Origin: JBJGXI01 sp045635475
GTDB taxonomy: Bacteria > Bacillota > Bacilli > Bacillales > Amphibacillaceae
Direction of reading: 5' to 3'
NCBI RefSeq assembly: GCF_045635475.1
Contig: NZ_JBJGXI010000032.1
Coordinates: forward strand, 1-64,000
DNA length: 64,000 nt
In this document: piece after piece, positions 42,714 through 52,212 of the stretch
Layout of the letters: each line of letters begins with the position of its first letter
How positions within the stretch are numbered: position 1 is the first letter of the stretch
Position numbers and translations under genes: made by a program
Notes under the pieces: model-generated
What the model was told of the DNA's origin: nothing
The model's input: the letters and a program-made list of their open reading frames with translations, nothing else
Databases searched by the model: none

Positions 42714-43373
42714 ATGATCAGGGCGGTTTTATTTGATTTAGATGGTACTTTATTAGATAGAGATGCATCAGTGAAAGCATTTATCGAAGAACAGTATAGT
42801 CGATTAAGCAGGTGGATAGGTCACGTGCCAAAGGAAGTCTATACAACTAAATTCGTCGAACTTGACGATCACGGTTATGTATGGAAGGACAAAGTATACC
42901 ATCAGCTCATTCAGGAGTTTAATATAATTGACCTAACAAAAGAAGATCTACTTGACGATTATTTAAATCATTTTAAAAATTGTTGTGTACCGTTTCCTAA
43001 CCTTCATTCTATGTTAGAGGAATTCAAAAAAAAACAATATTTGCTAGGTATGATTACTAATGGAAAAGGTAAGTTCCAAATGGATAATATCAAAGCTTTA
43101 GAGATTGAGCGTTATTTTAATGCAATATTAATATCAGAATGGGAAGGAATTAAAAAGCCTGATCCAAAAATATTTACAAGAGCCTTACAGCTTTTAAATG
43201 TTACTGCTGAAGAATGTGTATTTGTCGGTGATCATCCTTTAAATGACATAAAAGCGCCAATAGAAATTGGAATGAAAGCAATTTTAAAGAAGAGCATTCA
43301 TTTAAATGATAATAAAGCAGATGCAGTCGTTGATGATTTAGCAACATTACCTACAATTGTCGAAAATCTATAG
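42714..43373 (+). CDS. HAD-superfamily hydrolase
   Basis: 219 residues, HAD subfamily IA. Motif I is FDLDGTLLD, motif II MITNGKG, the lysine is in EGIKKPDPKIF and motif III is VFVGDHPLNDI. It is a complete phosphatase-type active site with a helical cap at residues 15-85. Substrate unknown. AAGGAG lies before the ATG. The NUDIX gene follows after 18 bases, so the two are probably co-transcribed. Confidence 0.87.
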   Translation: MIRAVLFDLDGTLLDRDASVKAFIEEQYSRLSRWIGHVPKEVYTTKFVELDDHGYVWKDKVYHQLIQEFNIIDLTKEDLLDDYLNHFKNCCVPFPNLHSMLEEFKKKQYLLGMITNGKGKFQMDNIKALEIERYFNAILISEWEGIKKPDPKIFTRALQLLNVTAEECVFVGDHPLNDIKAPIEIGMKAILKKSIHLNDNKADAVVDDLATLPTIVENL

Positions 43374-43391
43374 TGTAGAGGAGGAAGCTGT

Positions 43392-43799
43392 ATGACTGTT
43401 CCGAAGCACATAATCTCAGCTGCAACGATTGTTATAAATGATGATCATGAAATCTTATTAATTAGGGGACCCCGCAGAGGATGGGAAATGCCGGGCGGAC
43501 AAGTAGAAGAAGGTGAATCATTAACAGATGCAGCCGCAAGGGAAACGAAGGAAGAAGCAGGTATAGATATTGAAATATTAAGGTTTTGTGGAGTATTTCA
43601 GAATATCAATCATTCTATATGTAATCATCTTTTCTTAGCAAAACCAATTGGTGGAACAATGGCAACTAGTGCCGAAAGTTTGGAAGTCGGATTCTTTCCG
43701 GTAAACAAAGGGTTGGAGATGGTAACATGGAAGAATTTCAGACAAAGAATTGAGTATTGTTTAAGTGAGAAACATCAGCCATTTATTATTGAATTTTAA
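43392..43799 (+). CDS. NUDIX hydrolase
   Basis: 135 residues with a perfect Nudix box, GGQVEEGESLTDAAARETKE followed by EAGI (GX5EX7REXXEEXGU). It should cleave a nucleoside diphosphate linked to another group, using Mg2+. It is paired with the HAD phosphatase upstream, which suggests clean-up of damaged or unwanted nucleotides in two steps. AGGAGGAAG precedes the ATG. Confidence 0.88.
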   Translation: MTVPKHIISAATIVINDDHEILLIRGPRRGWEMPGGQVEEGESLTDAAARETKEEAGIDIEILRFCGVFQNINHSICNHLFLAKPIGGTMATSAESLEVGFFPVNKGLEMVTWKNFRQRIEYCLSEKHQPFIIEF

Positions 43800-43915
43800 T
43801 GTTTTCGGAATATATAAAAGATCGCTAGAATTATTTACTTAATTTTTAGCGTTTGATAATATCATACATAGAATACCTATATACTTTAAAATCTTTGTAT
43901 AAGGAGTCGAATGCT

Positions 43916-44446
43916 ATGATAAGACATGTGAATATGTGGTCGTTTTTCTTAGCTTTATTCTGCTTAACATTATCGTGCTATTCCTTCTATTCGCTGATCA
44001 ATCATACATGGGTAATAGTGCCTTCAAATCTCGTCATCTTGTTTCTGACCATCATTGCTCTTATCTTTGGTCTACTCGGTTTTAAGATACGTACTACTTT
44101 AATTACGAAAATAAGAAGTTGGTTAACTGTGATTATGTCATCGTTTCTGATTATTGTTCTTTTTATGGCACTTATGTTTGCCTCTATGTTCTCTGTAGAC
44201 AGACAACTTATTAAAACAACACAATCCCCTGATGAAGGATATACGATCGATCTATACATAGCAAATGGAGGGGCTACGACTGTTCCATACATACTAGGTG
44301 AATTAAATGGCCCACTTTGGTTTAAGAGGAAAATCTATATGGAGGATGCTATTGATGATGTGAAAGTCGAATGGAAAGATAATGTTACAGTTTTGATAAA
44401 TAACCATAAATTGAATATCAATAAAGGTGATGAATACTTCAATTAA
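43916..44446 (+). CDS. DUF5412-like membrane protein
   Basis: 176 residues: three hydrophobic helices (10-30, 38-58 and 72-95), then an extracytoplasmic domain beginning SPDEGYTIDLYIANGGATT and containing WFKRKIYMED. The SPdgkyti...ngGaTt pattern fits the DUF5412 group of Bacillus. Function unknown. ATG 43916 is 9 bases after AAGGAG. Confidence 0.65.
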   Translation: MIRHVNMWSFFLALFCLTLSCYSFYSLINHTWVIVPSNLVILFLTIIALIFGLLGFKIRTTLITKIRSWLTVIMSSFLIIVLFMALMFASMFSVDRQLIKTTQSPDEGYTIDLYIANGGATTVPYILGELNGPLWFKRKIYMEDAIDDVKVEWKDNVTVLINNHKLNINKGDEYFN

Positions 44447-44579
44447 CCTATGGATGTTTTTTGATTTTTAATAACTGATACTTAGGTTAACAATGTTACT
44501 AAATTGGGTTACAATATTAACGTTCCTATACGATCTATCTATAATACTAGGGCATTAATTATTAATTGGAGGAATAATT

Positions 44580-44981
44580 TTGAAAACACGATTATTTTTA
44601 ATAATAGGGACACTCATAGGGATATTACTAATAGGCGCGACACTAGTAAACGTATTACTAGAAAAAGACGGTCAAGCTAAAGATGTAACAGAAAATATAA
44701 CAGAAACTGGTATCCAGTTGTCAATTGGATCTCTACAAGGTGATTATTCAATCGAAATCGAGCTGAACAAAGAGGGCCCGATATCGTTACCCTATGAAGC
44801 ATTGATTCTGGAGGGAGAGGTATCGATGCTAATGGAAAGTTCGGAAGAGGTAGTATGGAGAAAAACGATTTCTCCACTTTCGAAGGGTAATATTGAATTT
44901 AATGCTACACCAGGCAATTATAAAATAATAATTTCTGCAGAAGAAGAAGCAAAGAATATAAAGGTGGGAATATATCGGTAA
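44580..44981 (+). CDS. Membrane-anchored uncharacterised protein
   Basis: 133 residues: one N-terminal hydrophobic helix (5-27, no lipobox), then a beta-rich extracytoplasmic domain (ISLPYEALILEGEVSMLMES, GNIEFNATPGNYKIIISAEE) that resembles small beta-sandwich secreted proteins. A TTG start follows GGAGGAAT. A terminator follows. The family was not recognised. Confidence 0.65.
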   Translation: MKTRLFLIIGTLIGILLIGATLVNVLLEKDGQAKDVTENITETGIQLSIGSLQGDYSIEIELNKEGPISLPYEALILEGEVSMLMESSEEVVWRKTISPLSKGNIEFNATPGNYKIIISAEEEAKNIKVGIYR

Positions 44982-45012
44982 AGGAGTAGGTCAAGTTCTA
45001 CTCCTTCTTCTA
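44982..45012 (+). terminator. Terminator after the anchored protein gene
   Basis: AAGGAGTAG pairs with CTACTCCTT, followed by a pyrimidine run. Confidence 0.75.
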
Positions 45013-45095
45013 GCTAGCTTACATTCATGCTTATAAAAATGTTGGTTAGAAGAGTACATACATCATAATATACAGACAAGATAATTACCTAACTT

Positions 45096-45665
45096 CTATT
45101 TAAAAGCTTGATGATTTTGATTTAACCATTTAAAAAAATTAGTAAACCAGTAGGCTAATATGGCAATGGATAGGTCAAGCAAAAATAAATGAAGGAGATT
45201 CATGCCATTGTAAAGTATTAGTAACTCAAATTGCTGCCATATCCAAGCCATACCGGCAACAATAATTGCTGTTATAAAAGTGACAAAATAAAAATTCTTT
45301 TGATTATTTATTGCGATTTGGTATGCGAGCATAAAAGTTACTGGGACTAGTGAACCATCAACAGGAATGCTAACGGGTATGTAAGGTATCATTAAATAAG
45401 GGTGATCCCAATAATTAAACCGTGAAAGAAACACATCTATATAAACAAACATAACGTGGAAGGTGTAACCATAGAAAGCAATTTGAAAAATCTTTTTCTT
45501 ATCAACAAATACGAGCGTGATGACCAAGGGTATCAGAAAAAAAGCAATATTAACCCAAAATTGCCATGTGCTAAAGTTACTAAACCTATGCCAGTGCTCC
45601 AAAATTAAATCCATCAGTTGTATGTCCAACGTATCGATTTCTTTTAATAATCGCTCTTGTGTCAT
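45096..45665 (-). CDS. CBO0543-type integral membrane protein
   Basis: 189 residues, five or six hydrophobic helices preceded by a short cytoplasmic stretch (LEHWHRFSNFSTWQFWVN). The pattern WxFW at the start of TM1, DKKKIFQIAFYGY and YWDHPYLMIPYIP matches the CBO0543 family of spore formers. Function unknown. ATG 45665 follows GAGGAG. Confidence 0.65.
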   Translation of the reverse strand: MTQERLLKEIDTLDIQLMDLILEHWHRFSNFSTWQFWVNIAFFLIPLVITLVFVDKKKIFQIAFYGYTFHVMFVYIDVFLSRFNYWDHPYLMIPYIPVSIPVDGSLVPVTFMLAYQIAINNQKNFYFVTFITAIIVAGMAWIWQQFELLILYNGMNLLHLFLLDLSIAILAYWFTNFFKWLNQNHQAFK

Positions 45666-45905
45666 AGTAACCACTCCTCTATACCAAAATTGTTTGCATT
45701 CTCTTCCGATCTTATACTGTTATAGCGACAAAATAAGATGTTCGAAAAACTTGTTCATGTGTTTTTGTATGTAATACTATAAAATGAAACCTAAATCATA
45801 TTAAGATCGACTAATCAAATGGTATAGTAATAATTAGTAAGATTCTGATACCGAACTCTCCCGAACGGTATGGTACAATTAAATCCTCATGAAGGAGGGA
45901 GTTTC

Positions 45906-47120
45906 ATGGATCCGTTTGATATTATTGGGAATTTACATAACATTAAGCCTGTTTACCAACCAATTATAAGTGCTATCAAGCATAATGTGATAGGTTATGA
46001 AGTTCTGGGGCGCGTGTATGATGGCAATGAATGGATAAGTCTGGGCCCTTTTTTTCATGATTCTGATGTACCTGAGGAATTTAAAGTGGACGTAGATCAG
46101 CATTTGTTGCATATTGCACTTTCGGAAATGCTGGAGTCTGATAAACAAGGACTCTTGTTTATTAATCGAAATGCTCAGCAAATGATGGTTAATGATGGGG
46201 AAGACCTATTACAAACCTTGATTAGTTATGAACAAAAGGGATTTTCATTGGACCGTATTGTCCTTGAGGTTACAGAGCATGACTTCGATGAGGATTTTGA
46301 AATGTTAAGCCATTTACTTCTCTATTATAAAACATACGGTATCCAAATTGCCGTAGATCATGTAGGAGCAAAAAGCTCTAACATTGACAGAATTAGACAG
46401 ATTGAACCTCATATTCTAAAGATAGACACGCGAATTATTCGAAATTATAATGCAGATGGTTTTCAGGATGTTATGTATTCGTTATCTATGCTAGCACGTC
46501 GGATTGGCGCTGCATTGTTGTTTGAAAATATTGAGGATGATTTTCAACTTCAATTTGCCTGGAAACATGGTGGGCGTTATTATCAAGGCTTTTTCCTAGC
46601 AAAGCCAGATTTTGCTTTGACCAATGATGACGCTCTACTCGTCAATGTTGGTGAAAAAGTTGATGCTTATATTCAACGGGAAAAGGGATTAATTGAACAA
46701 AGACTAACTTATATCTTGTCATGGCAAAATAAACTAAAAGGATTACTTCCTCAATGGGATGGACCAAGAAAAGTGGATGCATTTATCGAACTTGTAACGG
46801 GTCAATTCGATCAAGAAAGCTTTCGTATCTATGTTTGTAACAGCGACGGACAGCAAGTGTCTTCCAACTTTCGAAAACGAGCAGATACATGGGAAGTTGA
46901 GCATGATAAAAAAGGATCGAACTGGGCATTCCGTCCATATTTTTTGGAAAACATGGTGCAAATGAGAACATGGAGCAGAGGGATATTGTCTGATATCTAT
47001 TCTGATATTGAAACTAGAGAAATGATACGAACATTTAGTTTTCCATTAACAGATCAGCATTTTTTGTTTATTGACATAAGGTACGCATTTATTTATGATA
47101 ACGAATGTTTACTGATTTGA
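45906..47120 (+). CDS. ykuI: YkuI-like degenerate EAL protein
   Basis: 404 residues, the length of B. subtilis YkuI. The EAL domain (1-250) has EVLGR for EAL, FINRN, LEVTEHD, VDHVGAKSSN where active phosphodiesterases have the Asp-Asp motif DDFG, and ILKIDTR. The C-terminal YkuI_C PAS-like domain follows (250-404). The missing second aspartate suggests that it binds c-di-GMP but hardly cleaves it. YkuI is a known c-di-GMP binder. AAGGAGGG precedes the ATG. A likely source of the signal is the GGDEF protein at 16.0 kb. Confidence 0.88.
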   Translation: MDPFDIIGNLHNIKPVYQPIISAIKHNVIGYEVLGRVYDGNEWISLGPFFHDSDVPEEFKVDVDQHLLHIALSEMLESDKQGLLFINRNAQQMMVNDGEDLLQTLISYEQKGFSLDRIVLEVTEHDFDEDFEMLSHLLLYYKTYGIQIAVDHVGAKSSNIDRIRQIEPHILKIDTRIIRNYNADGFQDVMYSLSMLARRIGAALLFENIEDDFQLQFAWKHGGRYYQGFFLAKPDFALTNDDALLVNVGEKVDAYIQREKGLIEQRLTYILSWQNKLKGLLPQWDGPRKVDAFIELVTGQFDQESFRIYVCNSDGQQVSSNFRKRADTWEVEHDKKGSNWAFRPYFLENMVQMRTWSRGILSDIYSDIETREMIRTFSFPLTDQHFLFIDIRYAFIYDNECLLI

Positions 47121-47125
47121 AATTT

Positions 47126-47152
47126 CGGGAGGTGCAATTTGCAGCCTCCCGC
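47126..47152 (+). terminator. Hairpin after the EAL gene
   Basis: CGGGAGG-TGCAATTTGCAG-CCTCCCG. A perfect GC-rich stem, T-run weak. Confidence 0.65.
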
Positions 47153-47268
47153 TTCTTATACTTACATTCAGAAAATAGTTAGTGGTGCTAACAAGAATGC
47201 TGTAAAATAAACATTTCTCAATCAAATAAATCTGCCCTTGATAACAAGAGTATAGGAGGGGCATGTAA

Positions 47269-50200
47269 ATGAATTTATCAATAAATCGAAAAACTATTAT
47301 CGAGCAATGTGGCACGGCGTCCTTTCATAAGGGGCAAGCTTTATATAACTCGGAAAAAGTTTCATTTCAACAGTACAGTTCAGATGGTTGTCTAGCTACG
47401 GTTTATGGAGGTGAAACATTCCATGTCGTAATCGAAGTAGGTATGAATGGGAAAATTAGCTCCCAATGTAGCTGTCCAACCTTGGCAAGTTATCCTAAGG
47501 ACTGTCAACATATTGCTGCTGTTTTTATAGCTATACAACATAATACGGAGGCTTCTAGTAAGCTCACAGATGGCTTGCTTTCTTTATTTCAGGAGCCGAA
47601 AACAAGATCATCTAGCCACCAGCCTCACTTCGAAAACAGAAACGTGATTAATACCACGTTTAGGTGTATGTCTCTTTGGTCAGACGAGCAAGAATATATA
47701 TTTGGTATTGAAGTGAAAATAGGATCACACATAGTATCAAATATTAGAGACTTTTTAGAGCGAATGAAAGAGGGACGTCCAATTGTTGCTTCAAGTGATT
47801 TCACATTCGATTTTAATGATCACTGCTTCACTAGAGAAGTGGATGAAATTATCCAACAGTTAATAGAAATGATTGATGATGACAAGTTCGGACAATCTAA
47901 TTTGGAAATAGCTAATCATCTACTACTTATTTCACCATCTGCTTGGAAGAAGCTGCTGCCTTTACTTACAAACGTATCCTACGTTGAGTGGCAGATAGAG
48001 GGACGAGTGATAAGCAATGTCCATGTGTCTGAGGAATTGTTACCATTAAAGTTTAAATTGGAAGAAACTGATGGCTATCAATTGAAGGTTACAGGGTTAG
48101 ATAAGATGCTTGTTCTTAGTTCCTATCATTCTGTAATATATGAAGGAAAAGTAACTATATTAACTCATCATGACTGTAAACGTCTTTCTGAACTTAAAAG
48201 AATGCTTGCTGCGTCTCATACGAATCAAATTCCGATTCCAAGAAATCAGATCGATCTGTTTTTAGAAAAAGTTGTACCGGGATTAAAACAATTAGGATCA
48301 GTCCATATTGCTGATAATCTTCACAAGCAATTTGTTAAAACACCTCTCGTAGCTAAATTATATTTGGATCGTGTCAAAGATCGGCTGCTTGCTGCGCTTG
48401 AATTCCACTATGAAAATATCGTAATCAACCCACTGGAAGATGAGAAACCGAGCCTTAGTCATCTGCTTATTCGGGATGTGGATAAAGAGGATAAGATTCT
48501 GCAAATGATGGACGATAGTCTGTTTACTAAAACAGAAAGTGGTTATTTTATGCATAATGAAGAGCTAGAGTTTGATTTTCTAAATTATGTAGTCCCAAAA
48601 ATACAAATGCTAACACAAATTTATACGACTACAGCTGTGAGAAACCGAGTAATTAAGGAGAATATATATCCTAAAATACGTGTAAAAGTAAAAAAGGAAC
48701 GGACAAATTGGCTTGAATTCAAATTTGAAATGAAAGATATCCCTGAAGATCAAATCCGAGAACTTTTGGTCGCGTTAGAAGAGAAAAGAAAGTACTATCG
48801 CTTGCGAAGTGGATCTTTATTATCGTTAGAGAGTAAAGAATTCACAGAGATTGGACGTTTTCTTAATAACCTACCTGAGAGAAGCGGAGGTCTGGAAAAT
48901 GGATTGGCCCTTCCTTTGGAAAAGAGTATGGAATTGCTTGATACAATTGAGTCTAATCACACCTTTATAACGGACGAGAGTTTTCGACAGTTTTCAGAAA
49001 AGATAAGCAATCCTGGCAGCCAAGTATTTCAGGTCCCTAAGGAATTAATCTCAGTATTACGAAGCTATCAAAAGCAAGGTTTTCAATGGATGAAAACGTT
49101 GGCGGACTTTGGGTTTGGTGGGATTCTGGCTGATGATATGGGACTCGGTAAAACGGTCCAGAGTATCGCTTATATTTTGTCTGAAGTAGATCATATTCGT
49201 CAACATAATCTTCCGGTGTTAGTTGTTTGTCCTTCATCCGTTACGTATAACTGGCAGCGTGAAATGAAGAAGTTTGCACCAGGTTTACACAGTGTGGTTA
49301 TTGCTGGTAGTAAACAAGACAGGGTAAAACAACAAAATCAAGTTTCGCAAACTGATGTTGTTATCACATCGTATCCGATCTTGCGGAGGGATTACCAATG
49401 GTTTGAAAAACAGCTATTTCATACGGTATTTTTTGATGAAGCTCAGGCCTTTAAAAATCCACTTACGCAAACGGCTAGAGCAGTGAAACGGATTCAATCT
49501 GAACATTTTTTTGCGCTAACAGGTACACCGGTTGAAAATTCACTAGAAGAGCTATGGTCCATTTTTCATGTTGTCTTTCCTACCTTATTTGGAGGATTAC
49601 GGGATTATAGTATGCTTTCCAAGCAAACGATTGTCCGACGAATTCAACCGTTCTTAATGCGTAGAATGAAAGAGGATGTACTAACAGAGCTTCCGGAGAA
49701 GAGGACCTCTATGAAATTGGTTGAATTAGTTCCAGAGCAGAAGAAGCTGTATGCTGCATATTTGGCAAAGTTAAGGCATGACACTTTAAAGCATCTCGAT
49801 AAAGATACATTTCGTAAAAATAAAATTAGAATTTTAGCAGGATTAACTCGTTTGCGTCAGATATGTTGCCACCCGAGTCTGTTTGTTGATAGCTATAATG
49901 ATAGGTCTGCAAAATTCGAACTTCTAATGGAAATGCTAGAAGAAGCAAGGATTTCTGGAAGAAGAGTGCTGATTTTTTCGCAATTTACGAAAATGCTCGG
50001 TTTAATTGGTGGAGAATTAGCTTATAAAGGATTACCTTTTTTCTATCTAGACGGGCAGACCCCTTCAGAAACTAGAATTGATATTTGTGAGCGATTTAAC
50101 GAAGGTGATCGTAATATATTTCTGATTTCGATGAAAGCGGGAGGGACAGGTCTTAATTTAACGGGTGCAGATACAGTTATTTTTTATGATAGCTGGTGGA

Positions 50201-50424
50201 ATCCTGCTGTTGAAGAGCAGGCAGCAGACCGAGCTTATCGAATGGGTCAGCAAAATGATGTAGATGTGATTAAATTAGTTGCACATGGGACAATTGAAGA
50301 GAAAATGAATGAACTGCAAGAGAAAAAACGTCATTTAATAAAAGAGATTATCGACCCAGAAGAACAAGCATCCTCTAGCCTCACAGAGGAGGATATTCGG
50401 GAAATTTTGACGCTGCATACTTAG
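47269..50424 (+). CDS. ywqA: SNF2-family helicase with SWIM zinc finger
   Basis: 1051 residues. The SWIM finger lies near 66-82 (CSCPTLASYPKDCQHIAAV), followed by a SNF2-associated domain. The ATPase begins at LRSYQKQGFQWMKTLADFGF, with ADDMGLGKTVQ near 621, motif II DEAQ, TGTPVENSLEELWSIF, and the C-terminal helicase with FSQFTKML, LDGQTP, KAGGTGLNLTGAD and EEQAADRAYRMGQ. All SNF2 motifs are intact. It moves along double-stranded DNA, probably displacing proteins. YwqA of B. subtilis has the same order. Its role is not settled. AGGAGGGG precedes the ATG. It is monocistronic. Confidence 0.92.
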   Translation: MNLSINRKTIIEQCGTASFHKGQALYNSEKVSFQQYSSDGCLATVYGGETFHVVIEVGMNGKISSQCSCPTLASYPKDCQHIAAVFIAIQHNTEASSKLTDGLLSLFQEPKTRSSSHQPHFENRNVINTTFRCMSLWSDEQEYIFGIEVKIGSHIVSNIRDFLERMKEGRPIVASSDFTFDFNDHCFTREVDEIIQQLIEMIDDDKFGQSNLEIANHLLLISPSAWKKLLPLLTNVSYVEWQIEGRVISNVHVSEELLPLKFKLEETDGYQLKVTGLDKMLVLSSYHSVIYEGKVTILTHHDCKRLSELKRMLAASHTNQIPIPRNQIDLFLEKVVPGLKQLGSVHIADNLHKQFVKTPLVAKLYLDRVKDRLLAALEFHYENIVINPLEDEKPSLSHLLIRDVDKEDKILQMMDDSLFTKTESGYFMHNEELEFDFLNYVVPKIQMLTQIYTTTAVRNRVIKENIYPKIRVKVKKERTNWLEFKFEMKDIPEDQIRELLVALEEKRKYYRLRSGSLLSLESKEFTEIGRFLNNLPERSGGLENGLALPLEKSMELLDTIESNHTFITDESFRQFSEKISNPGSQVFQVPKELISVLRSYQKQGFQWMKTLADFGFGGILADDMGLGKTVQSIAYILSEVDHIRQHNLPVLVVCPSSVTYNWQREMKKFAPGLHSVVIAGSKQDRVKQQNQVSQTDVVITSYPILRRDYQWFEKQLFHTVFFDEAQAFKNPLTQTARAVKRIQSEHFFALTGTPVENSLEELWSIFHVVFPTLFGGLRDYSMLSKQTIVRRIQPFLMRRMKEDVLTELPEKRTSMKLVELVPEQKKLYAAYLAKLRHDTLKHLDKDTFRKNKIRILAGLTRLRQICCHPSLFVDSYNDRSAKFELLMEMLEEARISGRRVLIFSQFTKMLGLIGGELAYKGLPFFYLDGQTPSETRIDICERFNEGDRNIFLISMKAGGTGLNLTGADTVIFYDSWWNPAVEEQAADRAYRMGQQNDVDVIKLVAHGTIEEKMNELQEKKRHLIKEIIDPEEQASSSLTEEDIREILTLHT

Positions 50425-50427
50425 TAT

Positions 50428-50460
50428 AATGTCCCCGTAGCTCATGCTATGGGGCATTAT
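50428..50460 (+). terminator. Terminator after the SNF2 gene
   Basis: AATGTCCCCGTAGC pairs with GCTATGGGGCATT, with one mismatch and wobble pairs. Confidence 0.75.
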
Positions 50461-50714
50461 TTTACAACAGAAAATTAATTGTGCTGAAATAGCAACGTAA
50501 AAAGTAGACGTCTGCATAAGTAATCGGGGATCAACTGCGTCGATTAAATGATTGGCGGACAATATTTCCCTCAAATCGCTTTTAATAATCTAATAGTTGT
50601 TTTTGAGCACTTGTAGGGAACATTTTAAAATCAGCGTATGAAAGCAGATGATTTAATAATTCATAGTTGTTGCGTTATACTATCTTAATAATAATATAAG
50701 AGGAGAATACTAAC

Positions 50715-50990
50715 ATGGTGGAACAAACATTCACAGTAATAGATCCTTTAGGCATACATGCAAGACCAGCAACAGTTCTGATACAAATTGCAAATCGATA
50801 TAGTTCCCACATTAATTTAGAATTTAATAATAAAACCGCAAATCTAAAATCGATTATGGGTGTCATGTCTTTAGGAATTGAAAAAGACGATTCATTCAAA
50901 CTTCTTATAGAAGGAAATGATGAACAAAGCGCGTATGATGCGTTAGAGCAAACTCTACATAAAGAAGGCTTGGCACAACCTGCTAGTTGA
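50715..50990 (+). CDS. ptsH: HPr phosphocarrier protein, stand-alone gene
   Basis: 91 residues. H15 (GIHARPAT) and S46 (LKSIMGVMSLG) are both present, so it can take phosphate from enzyme I and also be phosphorylated by HPr kinase as a CcpA cofactor; Crh lacks H15. No ptsI follows: the next feature is a terminator. In many bacilli ptsH is cotranscribed with ptsI, so this is either the cell's relocated HPr gene or a paralogue. AGAGGAG precedes the ATG. Confidence 0.9.
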   Translation: MVEQTFTVIDPLGIHARPATVLIQIANRYSSHINLEFNNKTANLKSIMGVMSLGIEKDDSFKLLIEGNDEQSAYDALEQTLHKEGLAQPAS

Positions 50991-50997
50991 AAAAAAT

Positions 50998-51034
50998 GAT
51001 TGCATCAAGAATTATGGATGCAATCGTTTTTTAT
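50998..51034 (+). terminator. Terminator after ptsH
   Basis: GATTGCATC and GGATGCAATC pair and are followed by TTTTTT. Confidence 0.85.
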
Positions 51035-51370
51035 TATCGTGAGGAGAGATTGAATGGTTAGATTATCTTTTACATGAAGGTTAGGTTTTTCAGTATATGA
51101 GGAAAACGATTCTGGAACTATGGGGTAATCCGGAAGTGACTTAATTGAACCACTCCCTTGCTTGATCATGATTCTCCAAATCTGGCATTTCATTACTAAT
51201 CGATGTTACTTGCAAACGCTATAAGAAATCTCTCTTTCCCCGAGTGCATCTCTCTTCTTTGTAATCATTCGTAATAGAAACAGGATAAACACCGAAACTT
51301 AGGTTAACACGCTTTAGGCTCCTGATAATATACTATCCTAATCACATTTTATCAGGAAGGGGAGTATACA
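51035..51370. promoter_or_regulatory. tgl upstream region with weak sigma-K-like promoter
   Basis: GATAATATA (51324-51332) resembles the sigma-K -10 CATAnnnTA with one change, and AC at 51307-51308 is 15 bases upstream. Spore coat transglutaminase genes are expected to be sigma-K dependent. The rest of the stretch holds nothing I can support. Confidence 0.35.
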
Positions 51371-52204
51371 ATGATTCAACTATCAGGGGCATCTTATCAG
51401 CAAAACGATAATTGGTCGCCGGGAAGCGTAGAACTCATGATTGTGCAAGAGATGAATCAGTCTCCGGTTGTCTACAACTTTTCGTCTTTAAATGAGTTAT
51501 CACAGGAAATACAGCTGCGAAAACAAATTTTAATAAGTGCAAGTAAACTCCATATGAGTAATGCTAAGTTTTCAGTGTTTGCTAAATCTTACTGTAATTC
51601 AGCTTATTGGGAACGCACAACAAAAGGTGGATTTCGACTTCGTGAGGGGATAAGTCCATCCGCAGCAATTCAAGATATTTATACCAATAGTGATCAGTAT
51701 GGATTTGAATGTGCAACCGCTATGCTTATCATTTTTTATCATGCGATACTTACACTTGTGGGTGAGGAATTATTTAATCAGTTATTTGAAAATATTTATT
51801 TATACAGTTGGCATGCGGATGCTGATCTTGGCCTAGAATTAATCGAGACTGAATATTTTTTGCCTGGTGATGTTGTCTATTTTAAAAACCCTGATGTTAG
51901 TCCTCAAACACCTTATTGGAGAGGCGAAAATGCGGTTGTTATGGGAAATGGTAAATTCTTTGGTCATGGAATTGGTGTGTTAACTGCTGACGAAATGATA
52001 AATTCGCTTAATATAAGGCGAAGGACTGGATCAAATCAGTCAGCGTTCTTAACGAACACAGTGACAAGACCTACAATGAAGGCATTTTCGAATTTCCAAC
52101 GTGCTTTTGTAAAAAAACAAGCACTAACTGTTGTTCATCATAATATAGATTCGATTTCACTTTTTTATTATAGCCAGTTATTAAAGGGTATACAGGAAAA
52201 TTAA
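51371..52204 (+). CDS. tgl: Spore coat protein-glutamine gamma-glutamyltransferase
   Basis: 277 residues, slightly longer than B. subtilis Tgl (245). The active cysteine is C114 in YGFECATAM. GGFRLREGISPSAAIQDIY precedes it; LPGDVVYFKNPDV and WRGENAVVMGNGKFFGHGIG are Tgl hallmarks. It crosslinks coat proteins such as GerQ late in sporulation. AGGAAGGGGAG lies before the ATG. It is convergent with the TetR gene, only 8 bases apart, without a clear terminator. Confidence 0.92.
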   Translation: MIQLSGASYQQNDNWSPGSVELMIVQEMNQSPVVYNFSSLNELSQEIQLRKQILISASKLHMSNAKFSVFAKSYCNSAYWERTTKGGFRLREGISPSAAIQDIYTNSDQYGFECATAMLIIFYHAILTLVGEELFNQLFENIYLYSWHADADLGLELIETEYFLPGDVVYFKNPDVSPQTPYWRGENAVVMGNGKFFGHGIGVLTADEMINSLNIRRRTGSNQSAFLTNTVTRPTMKAFSNFQRAFVKKQALTVVHHNIDSISLFYYSQLLKGIQEN

Positions 52205-52212
52205 GTGAATGG

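Noticed and set aside
51005..51193. Minus-strand frame of 62 codons between ptsH and tgl
   Set aside because: It runs into the ptsH terminator and has no good ribosome site; it reads somewhat like protein (ESFSSYTEKPNLHVKDNLTIQ) but only a search could rescue it.
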